Shown here: piece after piece, positions 1 to 8,663 of the stretch
Position numbering within the stretch: the first letter of the stretch is position 1
How the letters are laid out: each line of letters opens with the position of its first letter
From: Halomarina salina
GTDB taxonomy: Archaea; Halobacteriota; Halobacteria; Halobacteriales; Haloarculaceae
Direction of reading: 5' to 3'
NCBI RefSeq assembly: GCF_023074835.1
Contig: NZ_JALLGW010000003.1
Span: 124,001 to 188,000, forward strand
Length of the DNA: 64,000 nucleotides
Notes under the pieces: generated by a model
Databases searched by the model: none
What the model saw: the letters and a program-made list of their open reading frames with translations, nothing else
What the model was told of the DNA's origin: nothing
Program-made: the position numbers and the translations under genes

Positions 1-370
1 CCGTCGGCAACGGGTTCCCGAGCGTCCGGCCAGCGACGACGTACGACGAGTACGCGATGAACAGACAGAACGCCAGCACGAGGACGTTCGTTACCATGAA
101 CAGCACCGACTGGTAGTTCCCCGAGAGGGACTTCAGGAGCGGCCGGATGGAGATGTGGTCGTTGGTCCGCATCGCGTACGGGATGCCGACGATGGTGAGG
201 ATGACCAGACAGTACCGCGCGATTTCGCCGGTCCAGAGGAGGTCGGGAAGGAATTCGAGGGGCCGTGAGGCGATCCGGAGCGTCACCGTGACACCGATGA
301 CGCCGACGAGCAGGACGCCGATGATCTCCAGAGCCGTGTGGACCTTCCCGAGGATATTGTATGATGTCAA
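1..370 (-). CDS. dctQ: TRAP transporter small permease DctQ (partial, C-terminus outside window)
   Basis: Membrane subunit of a tripartite ATP-independent periplasmic-type transporter for organic acids. Reading the minus strand from a TTG at 370 gives about 123 residues before the window edge. They contain a hydrophobic helix near residues 10-30, an RPLEFL loop, a helix around YCLVILTIVGIPYAM, the DctQ-type RTNDHISI motif and a further helix. An in-frame ATG is lacking upstream, so the TTG start 25 bases after dctP is an inference. It follows dctP directly in the same direction, the usual DctP-DctQ order; the large permease DctM should lie beyond base 1. Confidence 0.8.
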   Translation of the reverse strand, partial: MTSYNILGKVHTALEIIGVLLVGVIGVTVTLRIASRPLEFLPDLLWTGEIARYCLVILTIVGIPYAMRTNDHISIRPLLKSLSGNYQSVLFMVTNVLVLAFCLFIAYSSYVVAGRTLGNPLPT

Positions 371-395
371 TGGTGGTGGGTTCGCAGTCGAGGGG

Positions 396-1445
396 TTACG
401 CCAGGCTCTGTACGTCGTCGTAGCTCGCGTTCCAGTTCTCCTCGAACAGTTGCCTGATCTTCGGAGCGGCGGCCTCCTGAAACGCCTGCTGGTCGACCTC
501 CTCGGCGGGGACGATCGTCGTGTCGTGTTCCTCCTGGACCATCTGCTCCAGCTCCTCGAACTCGCTCTGAATCGTCTCGTACCCCCAGCTGACCGCGTCG
601 TCGATGGCCGTGTTGAACGTCTCCTTGTCGCCGTCCGAGAGACTGTCCCAGAACTGCGTGCTGACGACCTGCGGATACGCCTGGGTCATGTGACCCGTCT
701 TCGAGAAGTGCGACTGGACCTCGTAGAGGCTGAAGTCGACGAACTGGCCGATCGGCCCCTCCGACGCCTCGACGACGCCGGTCTGGAGGGCGGAGTACAG
801 TTCGTCCGCCTGGACCGGCGTCACGTCCACGCCGATGGCGTTCCACGGACCGATCCACGAGTCGATCTCCGGCATCCGCATCGGGACGCCCTCGAGGTCC
901 TCGGGCGAGGTGACCGGCTTGTTCGACGTGGTGTGACGGACGCCACGGTACGCCGCCCGGACGACACGCTGGTTCCCCTCCTCGGTGAGGACGCTGTTCA
1001 GTCCGTCCTCGCCCTCGACGTACTCCGCCTCCATCGCCTGGAGGTGCTCCCAGCCCTGGGCGACGAACGGTGCCGAGAGGAACCCGTACCCCGAAGCGTA
1101 CCGGTTCGCCAGCCCCCCGTAGCTCGTACTGTGGACGTCGATGCTGCCACTCGCGGCCGCCTCCATCTGGTCCTCCTCGCCCCCGATGGAGCCAGCGAGG
1201 AGGTTGAGGCTGTAGTCGCCCTCGGCGTTCTCGATGAAGTTGTTCACACCCCGTTCGAGGATTTGCGCCTGGATGTGGTCCTGATTGAACACCGTCGCGG
1301 CGCGGATCGTCCCGCCACCACCACCGCCACTGCTGTTGTTTCCGTTCCCCCCGCCCCCGAGTGCGTCGGTACAGCCACTGAGTCCGACGAGTCCAGCCGC
1401 AGATACGCCTATACCGGTCTTTAGCACGTCCCGTCTGCTTACCAT
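396..1445 (-). CDS. dctP: TRAP transporter solute-binding lipoprotein DctP
   Basis: Extracellular substrate-binding protein delivering a carboxylate-type ligand to the DctQ/DctM permease. From the ATG at 1445 it is 349 residues. The N-terminus carries a Tat motif (SRRDVLK) and a lipobox LSGC with Cys25, then a Gly/Asn/Ser-rich linker, so it is a Tat-exported lipoprotein anchored outside the cell. The body has the family signature region around TSPEDLEGVPMRMPE and the length usual for DctP. An alternative ATG at 1466 would add seven residues. I prefer 1445 because the TATA element at 1477-1489 sits about 37 bases upstream of it but only about 17 from 1466. It diverges from the SAF oxidoreductase/CitE pair, which probably acts on the imported compound. 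Confidence 0.9.
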   Translation of the reverse strand: MVSRRDVLKTGIGVSAAGLVGLSGCTDALGGGGNGNNSSGGGGGGTIRAATVFNQDHIQAQILERGVNNFIENAEGDYSLNLLAGSIGGEEDQMEAAASGSIDVHSTSYGGLANRYASGYGFLSAPFVAQGWEHLQAMEAEYVEGEDGLNSVLTEEGNQRVVRAAYRGVRHTTSNKPVTSPEDLEGVPMRMPEIDSWIGPWNAIGVDVTPVQADELYSALQTGVVEASEGPIGQFVDFSLYEVQSHFSKTGHMTQAYPQVVSTQFWDSLSDGDKETFNTAIDDAVSWGYETIQSEFEELEQMVQEEHDTTIVPAEEVDQQAFQEAAAPKIRQLFEENWNASYDDVQSLA

Positions 1446-1476
1446 TGTTAACGACTGTCTAGCCATGGTGTGTATA

Positions 1477-1489
1477 CTTATATTTATCG
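1477..1489 (-). promoter_or_regulatory. TATA element for dctP
   Basis: The minus strand reads CGATAAATATAAG, an AT-only core in a GC-rich setting, ending 32 bases upstream of the preferred dctP ATG at 1445. The divergent gene starting at 1690 has its own element, CTTAGTA, near 1658-1664, about 27 bases before its ATG. Confidence 0.5.
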
Positions 1490-1689
1490 GAAGCTCCGCC
1501 TCAGCTGGCGGACGAAGGCTCCCAACGGTCCTCGCACTGCGACGGTGCTGGGGAGTCGAGAACGCCGAAGCCCCCACGAGAACGACAGTCTCACCGGGAC
1601 ACAGACCCGGTCGCTGTCTACGGACTGCCCCACACCTCGAGTGTCACTCTGCAACACACTTAGTAGGCCACCGGCAGACGGGACGGACG

Positions 1690-3033
1690 ATGCTGAACAC
1701 AGCGCGAAAGCTCGCCGACCGTGAGTCGCCGGTCCGGGTCGGGGTCATCGGTGCGGGACTGTTCGGAAGCAACACGGTCACGCAGGTCGAGCGTGCGCCC
1801 GGGATGACGACGGCGGCTATCGCGGACGTCGACACGGAGAAGGCGACCGAGACGTATCGAACCGCTGGCGTGGACGATGCCGCCGTCGTAACGGCGAATA
1901 CTCCCGAAGAAGCGACCGAGGCCATCGGCGGCGGCGAGCGAGCGGTGCTCGACGACGGGCTCGACCTGGTGCGCGCGGACCTGGACGTCGTCGTGGAGGC
2001 GACGGGTATCCCGAACCTCGGCGCTCGTCACGCCTACGACGCCATCGTGAACGGCACGCACGTCGTGATGGCGACGGTCGAAGCCGACTCCGTCGTCGGG
2101 CCAGCGCTCACGGAACTCGCCGAGCAGTGCGGGGTCGTCTACTCGATGGCGTACGGCGACCAGCCAGCGCTCATCGTCGAACTGTGCGACTGGGCGGAGA
2201 CCGTGGGACTGGACGTCGTGGCCGCCGGGAAGGGGAACACGTACCTCGAAGAGTACCGGTACGGCACCCCCGACGACGTGTTCGAGCGAATGGGGTTCGA
2301 CGAGTCGTTCGTCGACTCCCACGACCTGAACGCGCGGATGTACAACTCCTTCCTCGACGGGACGAAGGTGGCCGTCGAGATGTGCGCCGTCGCCAACGCG
2401 ACCGGCCTGCGCCCCGACCGGACGGGGATGCACCTCCCGACCGCCGAGATCCCCGAGATTCCCGACCTCCTGCGGCCGGAACGCGACGGCGGGCTGCTTG
2501 AAGAGACGGGCGTCGTCGACACCGTGAGCTCACTGCATCCGGACGGGTCGAGCGTCGACCGCGACATCAGCTTCGGCGTCTTCGTCGTGACGACGACGCC
2601 CACCGAGCGAGCGCGAACGTACATGGCGGAGAACGCGGGGACGGGCTACTACGTCTCCGACGACGGCGACTACCAGGTGTTCTACCGGCCGTACCACCTC
2701 CCGGGCGTCGAGACGTCGGTCAGCATCGCCAACGCCGTCCTGTACGGCGAACCGACCGGCACCTCCCGTCACCGAACGGGTGAGGTGGTCGCGCGGGCGA
2801 AACGCGAGCTCGAACCGGGTGAGGAACTCGACGGTGGTGGTGGCTACACCGTCTACGGCGTCCTCGAAGACGCCGCGACGGCGGACGAGGCCGATCACGT
2901 CCCGTTCGAACTGCTCGACGGCGCGACGGTCACCGACACCGTCGACCGCGACGCCGTCCTCGGTTACGACGACGTCGACCTTCGGACCGACTCGTTCATC
3001 TACCACCTCCGTCAGCTACAGGAGGACCGATGA
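1690..3033 (+). CDS. NAD(P)-binding oxidoreductase with C-terminal SAF domain
   Basis: 447-residue protein. A Rossmann motif GVIGAGLFG (residues 18-26) opens a homoserine-dehydrogenase-like dinucleotide domain, with VVVEATGIP around residues 99-107. The C-terminal part (roughly 330-420), with RAKRELEPGEELDGGGG, resembles an SAF domain as found in altronate dehydratase and sialic acid synthase relatives. The family is generally annotated as SAF-domain or homoserine-dehydrogenase-like protein, and its reaction is uncertain. The start at 1690 is chosen because the N-terminal motif follows within 18 residues and a TATA-like CTTAGTA lies about 27 bases upstream. The stop overlaps the next start as ATGA, so it is translationally coupled to the CitE-like gene. 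The divergent TRAP genes suggest a sugar-acid or hydroxy-acid substrate. Confidence 0.75.
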   Translation: MLNTARKLADRESPVRVGVIGAGLFGSNTVTQVERAPGMTTAAIADVDTEKATETYRTAGVDDAAVVTANTPEEATEAIGGGERAVLDDGLDLVRADLDVVVEATGIPNLGARHAYDAIVNGTHVVMATVEADSVVGPALTELAEQCGVVYSMAYGDQPALIVELCDWAETVGLDVVAAGKGNTYLEEYRYGTPDDVFERMGFDESFVDSHDLNARMYNSFLDGTKVAVEMCAVANATGLRPDRTGMHLPTAEIPEIPDLLRPERDGGLLEETGVVDTVSSLHPDGSSVDRDISFGVFVVTTTPTERARTYMAENAGTGYYVSDDGDYQVFYRPYHLPGVETSVSIANAVLYGEPTGTSRHRTGEVVARAKRELEPGEELDGGGGYTVYGVLEDAATADEADHVPFELLDGATVTDTVDRDAVLGYDDVDLRTDSFIYHLRQLQEDR

Positions 3034-3863
3034 GCGACCGGAGCTACCTGTTCGTCCCCGGTGACGACGAGGGGGCCGTCGAATCGGCGAGAGGGTCCAG
3101 TACTGACGCCGTCATCCTCGACCTGGAGGACACGGTGGCCGAGTCGGCGAAGGAGGCGGCCCGGCGGGTCGTAGTGCGGACCGTCGAGGAGTGGTCGCCG
3201 TCGGACCCCACGCTGTACATCCGCGTCAACGGGCTGGACACCGAGTACGCGTTGACCGACGTGGCGGCCGTTCTCGACTGTGACGGCGCACCCGAGGCAC
3301 TGGTCGTCCCCGACGTCCGGAGCGCCACGGAGGTCGACATCGTCGCCGATGTCCTCGACGCGGCGTCGTCGGCCGTCGGTCTCGTCCCGCTGGTCGAACG
3401 GCCGGAGGCGGTGTTCCGCGCTCACGAGATCGCGACCGCGAGCGACCGGACGGTCGCGCTCGCGTTCGGCTCGGTCGACTTCCGGATGAACGTCGGCCTG
3501 TCGGCACTCGACACGGACGCCGACGTCTACCTCCCGCGGTACCTCGTCTCGATGGCGGCCAGCGCGGCTGGCTGCCGGGCGCTCGACACCGTGTTCCTCG
3601 ATTGCGAGGACGCCGCCGGACTCCGTGCGGAGACCCGCGAGGCGCGTCGCATCGGGTTCGACGGCAAGATGGCCATCGCGGAGTCCCAGATTCCGGACGT
3701 CCACGAGGGGTTCGCGCCGACCGAGCGGGAACTCGACCGGGCGCGTCGCCTCGTCGCGGCGTTCGAGGAGACCGACTCCGGCGTCGTCTCCTTCGAGGGG
3801 ACGTTCGTCGACCGGCCCGTCGTCGAGCAGCAGCGACGGCTGCTCGACCGGGCCGCTGAGTGA
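3030..3863 (+). CDS. HpcH/HpaI / CitE-like aldolase-lyase
   Basis: 277-residue TIM-barrel lyase of the citrate lyase beta / malyl-CoA lyase family. It begins with the typical RSYLFVPGDD and has DAVILDLEDTV (about residues 27-37), a VPLVERPEAV stretch and the metal-binding region ALAFGSVDF. A C-terminal segment, GKMAIAESQIPDVHEGFAPTE, corresponds to the family's AIHPSQI region. These enzymes cleave C-C bonds of 3-hydroxy acids or acyl-CoAs, releasing pyruvate, glyoxylate or acetyl-CoA. The start overlaps the preceding stop (ATGA) and has a clear Shine-Dalgarno GGAGG at 3021-3025, so it is leadered and coupled. Substrate unknown; the acyl-CoA dehydrogenase gene following it suggests a CoA-ester route. 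Confidence 0.85.
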   Translation: MSDRSYLFVPGDDEGAVESARGSSTDAVILDLEDTVAESAKEAARRVVVRTVEEWSPSDPTLYIRVNGLDTEYALTDVAAVLDCDGAPEALVVPDVRSATEVDIVADVLDAASSAVGLVPLVERPEAVFRAHEIATASDRTVALAFGSVDFRMNVGLSALDTDADVYLPRYLVSMAASAAGCRALDTVFLDCEDAAGLRAETREARRIGFDGKMAIAESQIPDVHEGFAPTERELDRARRLVAAFEETDSGVVSFEGTFVDRPVVEQQRRLLDRAAE

Positions 3864-3896
3864 GACCGGGCGACGAGGGGCCCGCGGCGACCTCCA

Positions 3897-3903
3897 GTTT
3901 TAA
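3897..3903 (+). promoter_or_regulatory. TATA element for the 3-hydroxyacyl-CoA dehydrogenase gene
   Basis: TTTTAAG stands 25-31 bases before the ATG at 3928, the spacing expected for a leaderless haloarchaeal transcript. It indicates a separate promoter from the upstream SAF/CitE pair. Confidence 0.5.
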
Positions 3904-3927
3904 GCCGGCCGGCGGCAGTGTCGAGGT

Positions 3928-4875
3928 ATGGATTCACCGACCACGGTCTCCGTCATCGGTGCCGGGACGATGGGTGCGGGGCTGGCCGTCCAGTTCGCGC
4001 GACACGGCCACCGGGTGACGCTCGTCGACCACCGTCAGGCGAACCTCGACGACGCTCGGCTGCGAATCGCGGACGCGGTCGACCTCCTCGTCGAGGAGTC
4101 GCTCGCCGAGACGACGGCGGAGGAACTGTTCGAACGCGTCGAGTTCACGCTCGACCAGGATGCGGGCGTCTCGTCGGCAGCGCTCGTCGTCGAGTCGGTC
4201 TCCGAGGACATCGACGTGAAGCGAGCGCTGTTCCGCGACGTCGGGGCGGCCGCCCCCGACGACGCCATACTGGCGTCGAACACCTCGGGGCTTCGCATCA
4301 CCGACATCGCGGCGGGCGCGGAGCGGTACGCCGACCGCATCGTCGGCTGTCACTGGTGGAACCCACCGTACGTCATGCCGCTCGTCGAACTGGTCCCTGG
4401 CGAGGCGACGAGCGACGAGACGATGGACGAACTGGAACGGCTCGTCGAGTCGGTCGACAGGACGCCCATCCGCGTCCAGCGGGACGCGCCGGGGTTCGTC
4501 TGGAACCGCGTCCAGTTCGCGGTGCTCAGGGAGTGCATGCACATCGTCGACGAGGGCATCGCCTCGGTCGAGGCCGTCGACACCGCCGTCCGGGAGGGGT
4601 ACGCGCTGCGGACCGCGACCGTCGGGCCGTTCGAGACGGTCGACATCTCCGGCGTGGACCTGTTCCGGACCATCGCCGAGGGGCTGTACCCGGAACTCTC
4701 CGCGCGACAGACGCCGAGCGAACGGTTCGACGACCTGCTCGACGCCGGCCGAGAGGGCGTCGCTGCTGGCGCGGGGTTCCACGAGTACGACGAGTCTCTC
4801 GAGTCCGTCGTCCGTCGCCGGGACCGCGAGATAGCACGTGTCCGGAACGCCCTCGACGCCAACGACGAACGCTGA
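3928..4875 (+). CDS. 3-hydroxyacyl-CoA dehydrogenase family protein
   Basis: 315-residue NAD-dependent dehydrogenase oxidising a 3-hydroxyacyl-CoA or related hydroxy acid. The N-terminal Rossmann motif is GAGTMG (residues 11-16). The catalytic region reads NTSGLRITDIA followed by GCHWWNPPYVMPLVELVPG, which supplies the family His and Glu, and the linker DAPGFVWNRVQF leads into the helical C-terminal domain. The HWWNP variant of the usual HFFNP resembles lambda-crystallin / L-gulonate 3-dehydrogenase-like members, so a non-CoA hydroxy acid is also possible. Its TGA (4873-4875) directly abuts the stop codon of the convergent amidase gene, with no intergenic base. Confidence 0.85.
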   Translation: MDSPTTVSVIGAGTMGAGLAVQFARHGHRVTLVDHRQANLDDARLRIADAVDLLVEESLAETTAEELFERVEFTLDQDAGVSSAALVVESVSEDIDVKRALFRDVGAAAPDDAILASNTSGLRITDIAAGAERYADRIVGCHWWNPPYVMPLVELVPGEATSDETMDELERLVESVDRTPIRVQRDAPGFVWNRVQFAVLRECMHIVDEGIASVEAVDTAVREGYALRTATVGPFETVDISGVDLFRTIAEGLYPELSARQTPSERFDDLLDAGREGVAAGAGFHEYDESLESVVRRRDREIARVRNALDANDER

Positions 4876-6366
4876 CTACCCGAGCCGTGGTTCGAGGTGG
4901 GAGGCGACACGCAGCAGCGTCCGTTCCTCGAACTCTCCGGCGACGAGCTGGAGGCCGACCGGCAGGCCGTCGACGGTCCCGTTCGGGAGCGTGATGGCTG
5001 GCACGCGGGTGACGTTAGCCAGTCGGGTGTTCCGGGCGTAGTCGAAGTCGGGCGACGGGGCGTCGTCGAGGTGAGGAGCCGTCTCGGGCATCGTCGGCAA
5101 CAGCAGGCAGTCGACGCCGTCGAGGGCGTCGGCGACTTCGCGCGCGAGCAGGTCGCGGGCCGCCTGCGCTCTCCCGTACCGCAGGCCGTGGTCGCGCTCG
5201 ACCAGAGCCGCTCCGGCGAGGAGCTTGCTCTTGTACCACGTGCTGAGTCGTCGGCCCGACGCGCGCGACCGGGCGGCGAACCCCGCCCGGTAGCCGTCGT
5301 CGACGACGCTCGCTCGCCGGTACGGCACCCCGCCGTCGCGCCAGAGCGTCGCGAGTTCGGTGAGACTGAGTAGGTTCTTGACCGCCCTCCCGGCGGCGAA
5401 GTGCTCGACGGAGACCGACTCGACGGCCACCCCCTCGGCGTCGAGTCCGTCGACGGTCGCTCGCGTGTGGTCGGCGACGGCCGCCGAGACGCCGTCGCCG
5501 AACCCCTCTTCGAGGACGCCGACCGTCACCTCCCCCACGCTCCCCGTCCCGGCGGCCTCCTCGTAGTTCCCGACCCGGTAGCCCGCTCTGCCAGCCGCCT
5601 GGAGGCTCGCCGGGTCCGCCTCGCCACGGCCCGCGAGCACGTCAAGGACGCGCGCCGTCGTCTCGACGGAGTCCGCGAAGGTGCCGACGTGGTCGAGGGT
5701 GTACGTGTTCTCGCCGACTCCGGTCAGTGGAACCAGCCCGTAGGAGGGTTTCAGTCCGACGACGCCGCAGAACGACGCCGGGATACGGACCGAGCCGCCG
5801 GTGTCGGTTCCTAGCGCGACGTCGACGTCGTCCGTGGCGACGGCGACCGCGCTCCCGCCCGAGGACCCCCCCGCAGTCCGGTCGGGGTCGTGGGGGTTCC
5901 GAATCGGGCCGTCGACCCCCGTCGTGCCGCTGGCGCTGCCGGCGAACTCGTCGAGTGCGAGCGTCGCCGTGACGGTTGCCCCCGCCTCGCGGAGTCGGTC
6001 GACGACCGTCGCGTCCCGACGAGGGACGTACCCCGCCATCGCCCCCGACCCGCACTCCATCGGCACGCCGGCGACGGCGATGATCTCCTTGAGACCGACC
6101 TCGACCCCCGAGAGTTCCCCGGAGTGGTCCGCCGTCGGTGGGACGTCACACCACCGTGAGACGGCGTTGTAGGGGTTCGACTCCGGGGGCGACCACCGGC
6201 GCTCGCTCACCGACACCGTCCCCGCCGTCGGCAGGGCGTCCACCTCGTCGAGGTCCTCGCGGAGCGTCGCGACCGTCGCAACGAGGTCGTCCATCTCCGC
6301 GTCGTCCACCGGGAGTCCGATGGCGTCGCTCAACTCGTCGAGTTCGGCCGCCGATAGCTCGTCCAT
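4876..6366 (-). CDS. Amidase signature family hydrolase
   Basis: 496-residue cytoplasmic amidase or amidohydrolase (GatA-like superfamily). The Ser-cisSer-Lys apparatus is visible: Lys in GLKEIIAVAGVP, the glycine/serine loop GGSSGGSAVAV, and the nucleophile region GTDTGGSVRIPASFCG. An upstream in-frame extension to 6456 is poorly conserved in character, so the ATG at 6366 (MDELSAAEL) is chosen; an A/T tract, GTTTTTTGC, lies about 25-33 bases upstream of it. It is monocistronic and convergent with the preceding dehydrogenase. The natural amide is unknown. It is distinguished from tRNA-dependent GatA only by context, since no gatB or gatC is present. Confidence 0.85.
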   Translation of the reverse strand: MDELSAAELDELSDAIGLPVDDAEMDDLVATVATLREDLDEVDALPTAGTVSVSERRWSPPESNPYNAVSRWCDVPPTADHSGELSGVEVGLKEIIAVAGVPMECGSGAMAGYVPRRDATVVDRLREAGATVTATLALDEFAGSASGTTGVDGPIRNPHDPDRTAGGSSGGSAVAVATDDVDVALGTDTGGSVRIPASFCGVVGLKPSYGLVPLTGVGENTYTLDHVGTFADSVETTARVLDVLAGRGEADPASLQAAGRAGYRVGNYEEAAGTGSVGEVTVGVLEEGFGDGVSAAVADHTRATVDGLDAEGVAVESVSVEHFAAGRAVKNLLSLTELATLWRDGGVPYRRASVVDDGYRAGFAARSRASGRRLSTWYKSKLLAGAALVERDHGLRYGRAQAARDLLAREVADALDGVDCLLLPTMPETAPHLDDAPSPDFDYARNTRLANVTRVPAITLPNGTVDGLPVGLQLVAGEFEERTLLRVASHLEPRLG

Positions 6367-6491
6367 GCCCTCTCCTCCCGCCCGGGGAGCAAAAAACACC
6401 CGTCGGACGGACGGGGTCGATGGAGGGTCCGGGGACCGGTCGAGTGGGAGGAACACTCATACCGGTGCCGACGGTTCGTCGAGTCGTCACC

Positions 6492-7583
6492 ATGCAGACG
6501 ACATCGATGGTACTGGCGGAGCCGGGCCGCCTCGAACCGCGGACGTTCGAGCGCCCCGAGTCGGTCACCGAGGGAGCACTGCTCGAGGTCGAGATGACGT
6601 CGGTCTGCGGGACCGACGTCGGCCTCTACGGGGGGAAGTCGGCGATGGGGACCGCTCCCGTCGTCCTCGGGCACGAGGTGGTCGGGCGTATCGTGGACGG
6701 CGACCCGGCGACACTCGACGCGTGGGACGTGACCGTCGGCGACCGCGTAGTGCCGGAACCGTACGTCCCGTGTCGGCGCTGTCGGAACTGCCTGAGCGGG
6801 AACTACCACATGTGCGAGGAGGGACGGGCCTACGGCGTGACCATCTCCGCCGACGAGCCTCCGCACCTGTGGGGCGGCTACGGCGACTACATGTACCTCG
6901 ACCCGGACTCCCGCGTCCACGACGCGACCGCCGTCCCGCCGCGTGCGGCCTGTCTCGGCACCGTGGTCGGGAACGGCGTCCGGTGGGTGCTCACGAAGGG
7001 CGGCGTCACCGCGGGCGACAGCGTCGCCGTCGTCGGCCCCGGCGCACAGGGACTCGCGGCCACCGTCGTCGCCAGCGAGGCGGGCGCGGCACCCATCGCG
7101 GCGTTCGGACTGGAGGCCGACGCGACGAAGCTCTCGGTGGCCGAGGAGCTCGGTGCGACCCACACCGTCTTCTCCGACCAGGAGGGTGCGGTCGAGCAGG
7201 CACGGGCTATCGTTGACGGGTACGACGTGGTGGTCGTCGCCGCACCGTCCGCGCCCGCGCTCCAGTTCGGTATCGACGTCGTCCGGGAGCGGGGGACGGT
7301 CGTCCTCGTCGGGATGTCGGGCGAACCGGTGTCGGTCGACCTCGACCGGGTCGTCGTCGACGAGATATCGCTGCTCGGCGGCCGTGGCCAGGCCCTCGAC
7401 GTCGAACGGGCGATGGACATCCTCGGCCGGAACGCGGAGGCAGTCGCCCGTATCAACTCCCACGTGTTCCCCGTCGACGACGCCGAGACGGCCATCCGCC
7501 GCCAGCTCCCGGGCGAGGAGTACGACCCGGACCTCGTCCACGCGGCGCTCACCCCGGACGGGACGGACCCGGGCGACGCCTGA
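6492..7583 (+). CDS. Zinc-dependent alcohol dehydrogenase (MDR family)
   Basis: 363-residue medium-chain dehydrogenase. Catalytic zinc ligands lie in SVCGTDVGLYGG and GHEVVG. The structural zinc site is the four-cysteine stretch CRRCRNCLSGNYHMC. The NAD(P) fold contains VAVVGPGAQGLAA near residues 178-190. The ATG at 6492 begins directly with the catalytic domain; the longer in-frame extension overlaps the amidase promoter and is rejected. It diverges from the amidase and is followed by two MBL-fold genes after a 271-base gap in which I see only a TATA-like CTTATTG near 7665. The substrate is probably a polyol, aldehyde or hydroxy acid. Confidence 0.85.
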   Translation: MQTTSMVLAEPGRLEPRTFERPESVTEGALLEVEMTSVCGTDVGLYGGKSAMGTAPVVLGHEVVGRIVDGDPATLDAWDVTVGDRVVPEPYVPCRRCRNCLSGNYHMCEEGRAYGVTISADEPPHLWGGYGDYMYLDPDSRVHDATAVPPRAACLGTVVGNGVRWVLTKGGVTAGDSVAVVGPGAQGLAATVVASEAGAAPIAAFGLEADATKLSVAEELGATHTVFSDQEGAVEQARAIVDGYDVVVVAAPSAPALQFGIDVVRERGTVVLVGMSGEPVSVDLDRVVVDEISLLGGRGQALDVERAMDILGRNAEAVARINSHVFPVDDAETAIRRQLPGEEYDPDLVHAALTPDGTDPGDA

Positions 7584-7854
7584 CGGGCCCGGTCCGACGA
7601 CCCCGACCGACGAACGCCAGCCGACGTACCGACAGCCCGGAACGCCGCGGCCAGTTCACGTACGCTTATTGTGCGGTGGGGTCACGTAGAACGCACCCGC
7701 GGCAGGATGCCGGGGACCCACCGATGACTCGTCTACCACGCACTCGACCCGCCCGCGGACGGCCCCGCCGTCGCCCGTGGCGTTCGACAGCAGCACGGAG
7801 GCAGCGCCCAGCAGAGACACCCCGTCGACGCCGACGGCCCGGGAGGACGGACTG

Positions 7855-8658
7855 ATGGGTCGGGAGGTACTGCCCGGACTCCACTGGTTCTACGAACCGG
7901 GGCCGGACCGGCGCGGGATGGTCGTCGAAGACGGGGACGGCCCGGACTGGTACGAGCCGGGGGCGGCGGTCCGGATACCGCAGTGTGCGTACCTGTTCGA
8001 GGGCGAACAGTCGCTGCTGTTCGACACACTCTCGCCAGCGAGCCGTGACGAGATACTCGCGGAGCTCGACGACGCGCTCGACGGCGGGTCGCTCGACTAC
8101 CTCGTCGTCTCGCACCCGGACGTCCCCCACGCTGGCAACGCGTCGGCCATCCGCGACGCGTACGACGACGTCACGCTCGTCGCGCCGCGGTACGGGAACG
8201 GCCACGACCTCTACCACCTCGACGAGGCGATGCACGTCGGCGAGGGCGACGACATCGACCTCGGCGGGTTCGAGGTGGCCTTCCACGAGGCGACGTTCCT
8301 CGACGCGCCCGTCTCGCTGTGGATGACCGAACGGACCCGCGAGATGCTGCTCCCCGTCGACTGGATGGGGTTCCCACACCTCCACGCCGACCGACTGACC
8401 TGCGTCGACGAACTCGACGGCGACCTCGCGCTCGACCAGCTCGTCGAGTTCCACGGCCGCGTCCTGTTCTGGCACCAGTACGTCGACGTCGAGAAGGTCC
8501 AGCGCGAGATACGCCGGGTCGTCGAGACGTACGACCCCGAACTGGTGCTCCCGACGCACGGACTCGTCATCCGGGAGCGGGCGACGGAGTACCTCGAACG
8601 GATGACCGACGTCGTCGCCGAGATCGAACGACGCGACCGCATCGGGGCGCTGGGGTGA
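7855..8658 (+). CDS. MBL-fold metallohydrolase-like protein with altered metal motif (copy 1)
   Basis: 267-residue protein of the metallo-beta-lactamase fold, closest in style to the diiron domain of flavodiiron proteins. After the N-terminal strands (QCAYLFEGEQSLLFDT) the usual HxHxDH or HxExDH motif is replaced by SHPDVPHAGN, so only the first and last His of the motif remain. Later features are LLPVDWMGF, FWHQYVD and LPTHG. No flavodoxin domain is attached. The ATG at 7855 is chosen over an in-frame ATG at 7777 because the intervening 26 residues lack family character. It is coupled to the downstream paralogue. It could be a metal enzyme acting on organic thioesters or oxygen species, or a catalytically altered member. 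Confidence 0.7.
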   Translation: MGREVLPGLHWFYEPGPDRRGMVVEDGDGPDWYEPGAAVRIPQCAYLFEGEQSLLFDTLSPASRDEILAELDDALDGGSLDYLVVSHPDVPHAGNASAIRDAYDDVTLVAPRYGNGHDLYHLDEAMHVGEGDDIDLGGFEVAFHEATFLDAPVSLWMTERTREMLLPVDWMGFPHLHADRLTCVDELDGDLALDQLVEFHGRVLFWHQYVDVEKVQREIRRVVETYDPELVLPTHGLVIRERATEYLERMTDVVAEIERRDRIGALG

Positions 8659-8663
8659 CGAGG

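Noticed and set aside
7724-7855. Arg-rich 43-codon frame ending at the first MBL start
   Set aside because: Composition is basic and repetitive, unlike a halophilic protein, and it has no motif; only the TGATG overlap with the next gene favours it.
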